From: Streptomyces pactum
Lineage (GTDB): Bacteria > Actinomycetota > Actinomycetes > Streptomycetales > Streptomycetaceae
DNA length: 64,000 bases
Assembly (NCBI RefSeq): GCF_002005225.1
Contig: NZ_CP019724.1
Location: forward strand, 4,791,501 to 4,855,500
Direction: 5' to 3'
This document shows, in pieces, positions 26,501 to 33,216 of this stretch; positions within the stretch are counted from its first letter, which is position 1; each line of letters opens with the position of its first letter. The notes under the pieces were generated by a model. It did no database searches, was not told the origin of the DNA, and saw only the letters and a list, made by a program, of their open reading frames with translations. Both the position numbers and the translations under genes were made by a program.

Positions 26501-28698
26501 TGGAGGTTGCTGCTGACGCCGGAGTGGCTGCGCACCAGCCACTTGCGGATGTCACCGGCGTACTCGGCGTCGCCGAGCGTGCCGGTGACCCGTATCTGCA
26601 CGTCGTGGGCGTGCATACGGCTCTTGCGGCGCAGCCGCACCGGGACGCCCGTGGACAGCAACTGGTCCTTGTTCGCCTTCAGGTTGGTCTCCGAGAGCCG
26701 GGTTACCAGCTCCTGGTAGTTGTGCCGCTGGGCCTCGGCGTCCGCCGGATCAGTGCCCGGCTTCCGCTGGTCGCCGAAGGGTGGCAGGAAGCCCTCGAGC
26801 CGGGGGTCGGCGGCGAACATCTTCTCGATGGACGCGATCATCCCCGTGGTGTCCAGCCGGTCGAGCGCCACGCTCGCCCCCATCGCCCCGAACGGGAGGT
26901 GACGCTCGACGTCCTCCTCCGTCCCCGGCCCGTCCCCGGCGTCCTCCCGCCGCCGTTTCGGCTTGGTGACGAGCGGGCCGGCGGTCACCCCGGGCGGCAG
27001 CGGCAGGCCCAAGTCCCGCGCCTCGTCCGCCCGCAGGGTCAGCCACATCCGCAGGGAGTGGTGGGCCACCCGGGAGGCCCGGCCCAGCAGCATCTGGGCG
27101 GACGAGGTCCCCGTGCCCTCCACCGTGAGGTCCACGGTGGCCAGGTAGAGCACCTTGTCGCCCCTGACCTCCGCGCCCACCCGGCGGGCCGTCGTCTGGT
27201 CGTACTGGGTGAAGCGGGCCTTGCGCGCGGCGGCGGTGGGCATCGCCCCGGCCCGCACGACGGCGGCGTTCACGGCCACGCCGGCACCGACGGCCGGTCC
27301 CGCGCCGACCGCCCCGGAACGTCCCTTGCCCGCGGCGTCGGCCGCCGTGTGCTGGGCGTGGGCGTGGGTGCGGAGCTGGGTCTCGCCGGCGGCCCAGCCC
27401 GGGGTGAGGCCCGCGATGCGGGCGCTCATCCGGTAGGCGCCGGCCGTACGGGGGTCGGGCCCGGTCAGGTCGTCGCTGACGACGCCGTTGCCCAGCAGCC
27501 GGGGCATGTCCTCCAGCACGGTCGTGGTGGAGGTCGCCGCGTACAGGCGGGCCCGCCCGGGGGAGCCGGGCGCGGTGAGCGAGGGGTGCAGCACGGAGGC
27601 GACCGCGTCGAACAGCCCACCGCCGCCCGCGTGCGGCCCGGCGTCGTCGGCGCGCGGTCCGGCGTCGTCGGTGACGGCGACCGGGGCGAGGGAACCGGCG
27701 TGCCGCAGCCGCTTCGCCAGGGCCGGGTCGTCGAAGCGCCGCGCCGGTGGCGGCGCGGCGGTGTCGTACGGCACCAGGCTCTCGGTCGGCACCCGCATGG
27801 TCAGCGTGCCGGCGCCGTACACGGGCGGCGCGGGTGCCGCGTCCTGCTGCCGGATCCGTACGCCGTACCGCACCCTGCGCGGCACCTCGACCGATCCCGA
27901 CTCGCTGCGCAGCACGCGCGGTTCGGCCACGCCCTTGTGGCCGCGGCTCTCCTGGGAGGACTGCCAGGGCTGGGCCTGGGCCATGCCCACGCCGCCCAGG
28001 TAGAGGCCCGGTGCGACGGGTGCCAGCCCGAAGAAGGTGCCGCCCGCGCCGTAGCTGGTCGAGCCGCCCGAGCTGGAGCCCACCGTGGCGGCCGAGTTGT
28101 GGTGGACGTCGACCTTGGCGGCCTCCTCCACGGCCCGCGCGAGGGCGGCCGGCTCGATCTCCGGGGGCCGTTCGTCGGGGGCGGCGGAGATGGTGACGGT
28201 CACGTCGAACCAGCCCCTCCCCTCGCCTCCCTCGACGGCGAACGCGCGGCCCCGCCCGTAGAACGACTCGGGCCTCGCGGCCAGCTCCGCGGCGATCTCG
28301 GCGACCGTGCCGTCGCCGCGCGCGACGGCGCCGGCCACGACGGTGCGGACGAACTCGTGTCCGGTCAGCCCGTACGTCGAGGACAGTCCCGGGGCCTGGA
28401 GGCCCAGCAGGTACGTGGGGAGGGTCAGGCCGCGCTCGGCGGCCTCCGGCACCGTGCCGAGGCCCGGCCCGCCCGGCGCGGGGGCGCTGTCCGCCGCGCC
28501 CGGCCGCATCGCCCGCGTGGCCCGCGTGGCCCGCAGATTGCCGGCGCTCTGCTGGAGCGCGAGCATGGAGCGCGGTCCGGGGCCGTCGGCCGGAGTCCGG
28601 CCGGGCGCGCGTTCCGCCCGGGGGACCGAGGGCGTCGGCCCACGGGCGCCGTCCTGGCGCTCGTCCGTCTGCCGCCGCCTCTGCCGCTGTCCTCGCAC
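23557..28698 (-). CDS. Giant CIS-associated protein B (1,713 aa), paralogue of the gene at 6787-12303
   Basis: Alignment with giant A supports GTG 28698 as the start (VRGQRQ versus MRGRQD). No Shine-Dalgarno sequence is visible, but TACGCT sits 7 nt upstream of the GTG, which would fit a leaderless mRNA. MLALQQSAGNLRATR (~44-58) is the same LLxLQxxAGN element as in giant A. Shared blocks run to the C terminus: LTGHEF, HHNSAATV, EPRVLRS, VRYGVRIRQQ, GGGLFDAVASVLHP, LPFGAMGASVAL, NYQELVTRLSETNL, DNVQRLLRVLDRDG, EAVSTEWMISALPLL, LVQFTVDVRVVAR, PTPVVVRMP. It lacks the Gln-rich linker of A. No TM or signal peptide. Function unknown. The paired, inverted placement at the two ends of the accessory module argues for a role in the CIS. 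Confidence 0.8.
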   Translation of the reverse strand: MRGQRQRRRQTDERQDGARGPTPSVPRAERAPGRTPADGPGPRSMLALQQSAGNLRATRATRAMRPGAADSAPAPGGPGLGTVPEAAERGLTLPTYLLGLQAPGLSSTYGLTGHEFVRTVVAGAVARGDGTVAEIAAELAARPESFYGRGRAFAVEGGEGRGWFDVTVTISAAPDERPPEIEPAALARAVEEAAKVDVHHNSAATVGSSSGGSTSYGAGGTFFGLAPVAPGLYLGGVGMAQAQPWQSSQESRGHKGVAEPRVLRSESGSVEVPRRVRYGVRIRQQDAAPAPPVYGAGTLTMRVPTESLVPYDTAAPPPARRFDDPALAKRLRHAGSLAPVAVTDDAGPRADDAGPHAGGGGLFDAVASVLHPSLTAPGSPGRARLYAATSTTTVLEDMPRLLGNGVVSDDLTGPDPRTAGAYRMSARIAGLTPGWAAGETQLRTHAHAQHTAADAAGKGRSGAVGAGPAVGAGVAVNAAVVRAGAMPTAAARKARFTQYDQTTARRVGAEVRGDKVLYLATVDLTVEGTGTSSAQMLLGRASRVAHHSLRMWLTLRADEARDLGLPLPPGVTAGPLVTKPKRRREDAGDGPGTEEDVERHLPFGAMGASVALDRLDTTGMIASIEKMFAADPRLEGFLPPFGDQRKPGTDPADAEAQRHNYQELVTRLSETNLKANKDQLLSTGVPVRLRRKSRMHAHDVQIRVTGTLGDAEYAGDIRKWLVRSHSGVSSNLQSGRSSSRSAGWSAIGQVRIVPGVLTGSARRDRNHISARRNQAGPTTRSDVLTNGSEDASVFSAPLNLQVQVTMVHRQRKARRSVLPGSPGRDVPEPERIARMDVERQDVRLVTPTEFTLDGDEKQRLDAETAARGARARRPEWRVDATGIGDLAALTPRPASGRALRNWTLVETVGSGAPIRELAFGLLAGAAARDKGVREDRALQTEGLAPRQAIEERLGPGAITGALRQAVSSGWVVKKLRYPRRLAALDGAVGMRLTLANPRVMHEGSGPGTETFLLGGHQAGGQQGHGTTTTYQGGLMGLQNGAEWRTGQGAAVTRSKGESTAGAVTVSGTVERNAHTPRKAPLYLVQCDLLVTMVAEVKVTGGGPYVTGQARTLPGEVGVWLTAEQLSAQGLRPPKPAAEALGTGGVPAPGQGRTGAGAQGAGSPRAGERTADRRTDAPMVPPADPARTPAEPVPDLDARLPLGMGMIENLPAFVPLLTELRAALARRDKALAADLLPHRQLDDPHDNVQRLLRVLDRDGSEGLLSSAMDGGVTVELFDGRRTPYWAVFRVRRSGPGRFAGMATDKRDMEYITSATTQRTDSREQGGSLGAEGVFAGSAKPDGGAGVLKSTGGVAGLGAAANDSRREGSASRAQVGMKLVADSSTGPARMRVPVDASLELHSAKGRVALARLGRKELVHRVPKDDLTALARLEPTTPRPDGERPPAAADADPARLGAWRDGGVRLPMEAQVNGFQGAARVRQLVDAAVREAGGGRRYRDTGQSAAYTLQEAVSTEWMISALPLLTSAGAELPPVHASGLQGQDLRASVHARLRAGKVLGTGARMSFETVAPSGPDGPRPTQEDGQYAADHGRAGRGLFGAGLLNATEFRLNQALANADSAGGAADMTANGSGSMPVHKPKQRSVLVQFTVDVRVVARVVARGTHRTGTAVREVTLPTPVVVRMPEPVVRRLLAETADETRLRAARGRLAPAGPQS

Positions 28699-28816
28699 CC
28701 GCGTCAGCGTATGGACGCGGAAGCGGCCGCACGGGGCCCGTGACCGGGTTCGGGAAGATCGTCGACGAGAACTCTTCCGTTGTTCAACCACCCGGCATTC
28801 AGGGGGCCTTGACAGG

Positions 28817-29698
28817 TCACACCGTCCGCAGCAGCCGCCCGATCTCCAGTTGCCCGGGCTCGAGCGGGTCGCCGTCCGCCACGTTCCACAGGCAGTTCTG
28901 CAGGACGCGGCCGAGGGACCAGGCGCGGGCCCGCTCCCGGTCCAGCCCGAGGACGTCGGTCATGGCGTCGAAGCGCCACCGGGTCTCGGCCGGGTCGTAG
29001 CGGTTGTCGAGGGCGGGGAGCAGGTCGAACCCGGGGTCGCCGGCCAGCGGTTTCGGGTCGATGGCGAGCCAGGGGGCGCGGTCCGCGGCGAGGACGTTGT
29101 CGTAGTGCAGGTCCCAGTGCAGCAGCCGGTCGCCGGGCTCGTCGACGACCTCGCGCACGGCGGCGGCGCAGTCGGCGACCAGCCGGCGGTCCGCCGGGTC
29201 CGGGACGCGCTCCAGGACCCGCGGTGTCCGCTCCAGCATGCCCCGCGCGATGTCGCCGAGGCGGCGCACGCCGGGCGGCGCGGGGGTGGCGGTGAGGTGG
29301 GCGAGCAGCCGGGCGATGACGAGGACGGCCTCGCGGGAGTCCTGGACGCGGCTGAGCATGCGGGCCGCGTCGAGGCGCTCCAGGAGCATGGTGCCGGTGG
29401 CCGCGTCGTGATCGAGCAGCCGCACCGCCCCGTCGCCGTCCCACAGCCGCAGGGCGACGGGTTCGCCCTCGGTCTCCTCGTCGAGGATCTGGAGCTTCAG
29501 CACGGCCGGTGTGCCGTCACGGCGTACGACGGGCAGCACGAGGGCCGCCCAGCCGTGCATCGAGGGCCCGTCGAGACGCAGCTCCCAGCGGTCCAGGAAG
29601 CCGGCCGCCAGCGCGGGCAGCCCGTCGACGAAGGCGCGGCCCGCCGCGCCGTTGTACTTCGCCTGGGAGGCGGCGAGGGCGTCCGGTACGTCGATCAC
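28817..29698 (-). CDS. Aminoglycoside/hydroxyurea-type phosphotransferase (APH(6)-like kinase)
   Basis: A 293-aa protein from GTG 29698. The C-terminal half carries the small-molecule kinase signature: catalytic HWDLHYDNVL (HxDxxxxN) followed by AIDPKPLAGDPGFDLLPAL with the Mg-binding DPK. The N-terminal half has AVLKL (nucleotide-binding lysine) and MLLERLDAARML. The pattern is nearest the APH_6/hydroxyurea-phosphotransferase family, whose chromosomal members in Streptomyces are mostly of unknown natural substrate. It stands between the CIS module and an FAD oxidoreductase. A resistance role is possible but not shown. The 118-nt gap to giant B holds that gene's promoter region. Confidence 0.88.
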   Translation of the reverse strand: MIDVPDALAASQAKYNGAAGRAFVDGLPALAAGFLDRWELRLDGPSMHGWAALVLPVVRRDGTPAVLKLQILDEETEGEPVALRLWDGDGAVRLLDHDAATGTMLLERLDAARMLSRVQDSREAVLVIARLLAHLTATPAPPGVRRLGDIARGMLERTPRVLERVPDPADRRLVADCAAAVREVVDEPGDRLLHWDLHYDNVLAADRAPWLAIDPKPLAGDPGFDLLPALDNRYDPAETRWRFDAMTDVLGLDRERARAWSLGRVLQNCLWNVADGDPLEPGQLEIGRLLRTV

Positions 29699-29796
29699 GT
29701 CGGCCGACGCTACCGGTGGCCGGCCCGGCGGTCACGGGAGTATCCGGCTCCCGGCGGGCCCCGGGGCCCGGAAACTCGACGGAATCCGAAGGAGAC

Positions 29797-29826
29797 ATGC
29801 GCCGTCCACCGGGGCTAACGTCCTGA
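29797..29826 (+). CDS. Nine-codon upstream ORF before the FAD oxidoreductase gene
   Basis: ATG 29797 has a perfect-spaced AAGGAG (29789-29794) and encodes MRRPPGLTS before TGA 29824-29826, two bases ahead of the next ATG. The FAD gene itself has no ribosome-binding site of its own, so translation may be coupled through this mini-ORF. Confidence 0.4.
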   Translation: MRRPPGLTS

Positions 29827-29828
29827 CC

Positions 29829-31238
29829 ATGAGCAGCTCGACCAGCGGCGTCGTCAACGGTGGCATCTCCTTCTGGTACGCGGACGACGGTCTCCCGGCG
29901 GCGGTGCGGGAGCCGCTGGCCGGTGACGCGTCGGCGGACGTGGTGATCGTCGGCGGCGGATACACGGGACTGTGGACGGCGTTCTACCTCAAGCAGGCCG
30001 CCCCCTTCCTGCGGATCACCGTCCTGGAGCAGAAGTTCTGCGGCTACGGCGCCTCCGGCCGCAACGGCGGCTGGCTCTACAACGGCGTCGCGGGCCGCGG
30101 CCGGTACGCGAAGCTGCACGGCCACGAGGCGGCCGTCCGCCTCCAGCGGGCCATGAACGACACCGTCGACGAGGTGATCCGCGCCGCCGGGGCCGAGGGC
30201 ATCGACGCCGACGTCCACAAGGGCGGGGTCCTCGAAGTGGCCCGCACGCCCGCGCAGGCCGCCCGGCTGAAGGCCTTCCACGAGGCCGAACTGGCCTTCG
30301 GCGAGAAGGACCGCGAGCTGTACGGCGCCCGGGAGACGGCCGAGCGGATCAGGGTCGCCGACGCGGTCGGCTCGACCTGGACGCCGCACGGGGCCCGGCT
30401 GCACCCGGTGAAACTGGTGAAGGGCCTCGCGGCGGCCGTGGAGCGCCTCGGCGTGACCCTCCACGAGTCGACGCCGGTGACGGAGATCCGGCCCCGGCAC
30501 GCGGTGACCCCGTACGGCACCGTCCGCGCGCCCTACGTCCTGCGCTGCACGGAGGGCTTCACCGCCTCCCTCAAGGGCCAGCGGCGGACCTGGCTGCCCA
30601 TGAACTCCTCGATGATCGCCACCGAGCCGCTGACCGACGCGCAGTGGGAGTCGGTCGGCTGGGCGGACCGCCAGACCCTCGGCGACATGGCGCACGCCTA
30701 CATGTACGCCCAGCGCACCGCCGACGGCCGGATCGCGCTGGGCGGGCGCGGCGTGCCGTACCGCTTCGGCTCCCGCACCGACAACGACGGCACCACGCAG
30801 GCGGCGTCCGTCGAGGCCCTGCGCGCGATCCTGGTCCGCTTCTTCCCCTCCCTCGCCGGACTGCGCGTCGAGCACGCCTGGTCGGGTGTCCTGGGCGTGC
30901 CCCGCGACTGGTGCGCGACCGTCACCCTGGACCGTTCCACGGGCCTCGGCTGGGCGGGCGGCTACGTCGGCTCCGGCGTCGCCACCGCCAACCTCGCCGC
31001 GCGCACCCTGTGCGACCTGGTCCAGCAGGACTCGGGACAGGGCGGCCGCACCGACCTCACCGGCCTGCCCTGGGTGAACCACCGGGTGCGCCGATGGGAA
31101 CCGGAGCCGCTGCGCTGGCTCGGCGTCCAGGGCATGTACGCCGTCTACCGCGAGGCCGACCGGCGCGAACGCACGAGCCACCGCGCCGGGTCGTCCCGGC
31201 TGGCACGGATCGCCGACCGGGTGGCCGGACGGAGTTGA
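29829..31238 (+). CDS. FAD-dependent oxidoreductase (DadA/glycine-oxidase superfamily)
   Basis: A 469-aa protein with an N-terminal Rossmann dinucleotide-binding motif, DVVIVGGGYTGLWTAFYL (~39-56), followed by TVLEQ and the GASGRNGGW loop typical of DAO/DadA-type FAD enzymes that oxidise amino acids or amines. The C terminus has GLGWAGGYVGSGVATANLAA, the second FAD-contacting segment. N-terminal WYADDGLP is common in actinobacterial and gamma-glutamylputrescine-oxidase-like members. The substrate cannot be read from the sequence. It is monocistronic, preceded by a nine-codon ORF and followed by a dense repeat region. Confidence 0.88.
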   Translation: MSSSTSGVVNGGISFWYADDGLPAAVREPLAGDASADVVIVGGGYTGLWTAFYLKQAAPFLRITVLEQKFCGYGASGRNGGWLYNGVAGRGRYAKLHGHEAAVRLQRAMNDTVDEVIRAAGAEGIDADVHKGGVLEVARTPAQAARLKAFHEAELAFGEKDRELYGARETAERIRVADAVGSTWTPHGARLHPVKLVKGLAAAVERLGVTLHESTPVTEIRPRHAVTPYGTVRAPYVLRCTEGFTASLKGQRRTWLPMNSSMIATEPLTDAQWESVGWADRQTLGDMAHAYMYAQRTADGRIALGGRGVPYRFGSRTDNDGTTQAASVEALRAILVRFFPSLAGLRVEHAWSGVLGVPRDWCATVTLDRSTGLGWAGGYVGSGVATANLAARTLCDLVQQDSGQGGRTDLTGLPWVNHRVRRWEPEPLRWLGVQGMYAVYREADRRERTSHRAGSSRLARIADRVAGRS

Positions 31239-31277
31239 GCCGGGCGGGGTCGAGCCGGGGTTGAGCCCGCCGGGATC

Positions 31278-31319
31278 GAGCCGGACGGGCTGAGCCGGAC
31301 GGGCTGAGCCGGACGGGCT
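31278..31319 (+). repeat. 14-bp tandem repeat, 3 units
   Basis: GAGCCGGACGGGCT is repeated perfectly three times, with degenerate flanking copies from about 31245. First of three different repeat arrays in one convergent gap. Confidence 0.9.
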
Positions 31320-31331
31320 GAGCCCGCCGGG

Positions 31332-31466
31332 GTGAAGTCCGCTGGGGTGAAGTCCGTCGGGGTGAAGTCCGCTGGGGTGAGCTCCGTCGGGGTGAAGTCC
31401 GCTGGGGTGAAGTCCGCTGGGGTGAGCTCCGCCGGGGTGAGCTCCGTCGGGGTGAAGTCCGCCGGG
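31332..31466 (+). repeat. 15-bp tandem repeat, 9 units
   Basis: Nine units of GTG-AAGTCCGCTGGG type (variants AGCTCC, CGTCGGG, CGCCGGG) in exact 15-nt register, plus one degenerate unit. Both strands are open through the array, but neither flanking gene extends into it before its stop, so it is treated as non-coding. Confidence 0.9.
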
Positions 31467-31492
31467 GTGGCGCCCGTAGGTGTCGACTTGCC

Positions 31493-31562
31493 GGGACGCG
31501 CTTGTCGGGACGCGCTTGTCGGGACGCGCTTGTCGGGACGCGCTTGTCGGGACGCGCTTGTC
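31493..31562 (+). repeat. 14-bp tandem repeat, 5 perfect units
   Basis: GGGACGCGCTTGTC is repeated five times without a mismatch, ending 30 nt before the stop of the exporter gene. Confidence 0.92.
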
Positions 31563-31592
31563 GGGGGTCCCGCGTGCGGTGGGGCCCCGCCC

Positions 31593-33095
31593 CTAGGCCA
31601 CCGGTTCCGGCACCGGCCGGTCGGCCGGGGTGCCGTGTTCGGGGGCCTTCGCCGTCACCATCAGGCCCGCGATCAGGCCCGCCAGCAGCATGACGCCGGC
31701 GGCCAGCCAGATGGCGACCGTGTAGCCGTGGACGATGCCCTCCCTGACGACCGACTCCCGCTGCGACGGGTCGGTGAGGTGGGAGGCGATGTAGGAGGCG
31801 CTGGTGCTGGTGGCGATCGTGTTGAGCAGTGCCGTGCCGATGGAGCCGCCCACCTGCTGCGAGGTGTTGACCGTCGCCGAGGTCACGCCGGAGTCCCGCG
31901 GGGCCACCCCGGCGGTGGCCGTGGAGAAGACCGGCATGAAGGTCAGGCCCATGCCGAGGCCCATCAGGATCAGCGCGGGCAGGATCTCGGTGGCGTACGC
32001 CGAGTCCACGGTCATCTGGGTGAGGATCACCATCCCGCCGGAGGCGAGGAGCATGCCGGGGACCATCAGCATGCGCGGGCCCACGCGGCGCAGCAGCCGG
32101 GCCGAGATCTGGGTGGAGCCGATGACGATCATGACGGTCATCGGCAGGAACGCCAGGCCGGTCCGCACGGGGGAGTATCCGAGGATGGTCTGGAGGTAAT
32201 AGGTCATGAACAGGAACATCCCGAACATGCCGATGACGGCCAGCATCATCGTGAGGAAGCAGCCGGCGCGGTTGCGGTCGCGGATGACGTGCAGCGGCAG
32301 CAGGGGGCTCGGGGCACGGGTCTGCCACCACACGAAGACCGCGAGGAGTACGACGCCCGCGGCGAACAGCGCCAGCACCAGCGGGTCGGTCCAGCCGCGG
32401 GGCTGCGCCTCGCTGAAGCCGTAGACGAGCGAGACCAGGCCGCCGCAGCCGAGGAACACGCCGGGGACGTCGAGGCGGGCGCCGGTGTGGCCGGGGCGGT
32501 CGTGCAGCAGCACGAAGGCGCCGATCACGGCGGCGACGGCGATGGGAACGTTGACGTACAGGCACCAGCGCCAGTTCAGGTACTCCGTGAGCACACCGCC
32601 GACGACGAAACCGACCGCGGCGCCACTGCCCGCCAGCGTGCCGTAGATGCCGAAGGCCTTCCCGCGTTCCTTCGGTTCGGTGAACGTGGTCGCCAGCAGC
32701 GACAGCGCGGACGGCGCGAGTACGGCGGCGAAGACCCCCTGGAGGGCACGGGCGCCGAAGAGCATCGCCGGGGTGGTGGCGGCGCCGCCGATCGCGGAGG
32801 CGGCGGCGAAGCCGATCAGGCCGATGACGAAGGTGCGTTTGCGGCCCACCAGGTCCGCGACCCGGCCGCCGAGCAGCAGCAGACCGCCGAAGGCGAGGGT
32901 GTAGGCGGTGATCACCCACTGGCGGTTGCTGTCGGACATGCCCAGGTCGCGCTGCGCGGAGGGCAGCGCGATGTTCACGATGGTCGCGTCGAGGACGACC
33001 ATCAGTTGGGCCAGGGCGATCACCACCAGCCCCCACCAGCGGCGGGGATCGGCTTCCGCGGGCGCGGCCGGCTGACCTGTCCGGGTGCCACTCAT
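31593..33095 (-). CDS. MFS drug exporter, DHA2 (EmrB/QacA) family
   Basis: A 500-aa transporter with 14 predicted membrane helices. Motif A is present as GGRVADLVGRKRTF after helix 2. Helix 1 has the DHA2 hallmark MVVLDATIVNIALP. Helix 5 carries a motif C-like GSGAAVGFVVGGVLTEYLNW, the signature of proton antiporters. The family exports drugs, dyes and natural products. The substrate is not deducible. The closest upstream gene on the same strand is an FAD-dependent NAD(P)-binding protein, 105 nt away. The upstream gap holds the exporter's own promoter region and an 18-bp palindrome. No regulator gene is adjacent. Confidence 0.92.
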   Translation of the reverse strand: MSGTRTGQPAAPAEADPRRWWGLVVIALAQLMVVLDATIVNIALPSAQRDLGMSDSNRQWVITAYTLAFGGLLLLGGRVADLVGRKRTFVIGLIGFAAASAIGGAATTPAMLFGARALQGVFAAVLAPSALSLLATTFTEPKERGKAFGIYGTLAGSGAAVGFVVGGVLTEYLNWRWCLYVNVPIAVAAVIGAFVLLHDRPGHTGARLDVPGVFLGCGGLVSLVYGFSEAQPRGWTDPLVLALFAAGVVLLAVFVWWQTRAPSPLLPLHVIRDRNRAGCFLTMMLAVIGMFGMFLFMTYYLQTILGYSPVRTGLAFLPMTVMIVIGSTQISARLLRRVGPRMLMVPGMLLASGGMVILTQMTVDSAYATEILPALILMGLGMGLTFMPVFSTATAGVAPRDSGVTSATVNTSQQVGGSIGTALLNTIATSTSASYIASHLTDPSQRESVVREGIVHGYTVAIWLAAGVMLLAGLIAGLMVTAKAPEHGTPADRPVPEPVA

Positions 33096-33198
33096 CTGGC
33101 CAGAAGACCATGAATGCGGACGTATCGCATCCTGTTCCGCGGCCGCTTCCGCCCGTCGTCGCCAGGCTGTGGTGGGCCGCGCCCGCCCCGCCCGACGG

Positions 33199-33216
33199 CC
33201 TCAAGCATGCTTGAGG
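33199..33216. promoter_or_regulatory. Perfect 18-bp palindrome at an intergenic junction
   Basis: CCTCAAGCATGCTTGAGG is a perfect palindrome. It overlaps the stop codon and last codons of the FAD gene and lies ~100 nt upstream of the exporter start. It could be an operator for the exporter or a short terminator stem. Confidence 0.5.

Noticed and set aside
1..28698. Contractile prophage
   Set aside because: No capsid, portal, terminase, integrase or lysis genes are visible. The AAA+ ATPase, DUF4255 cap and DUF4157-like protein are markers of an eCIS-type system.
21502..28743. 2,413-codon plus-strand frame and similar long frames opposite the giants (e.g. 6679-12186 minus)
   Set aside because: Antisense shadows. 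Composition is Arg/Gly/Ala-biased, no motif is recognisable, and the opposite strand aligns between two paralogues.
31278..31562. CRISPR array
   Set aside because: Units are contiguous tandem repeats without spacers and no cas genes are near.
31332..33113. 593-codon plus-strand frame starting in the 15-bp repeats (GVKSA pentapeptides)
   Set aside because: It runs antisense through a clear 14-TM exporter gene and has no ribosome-binding site. The repeat period of 15 makes any frame open.
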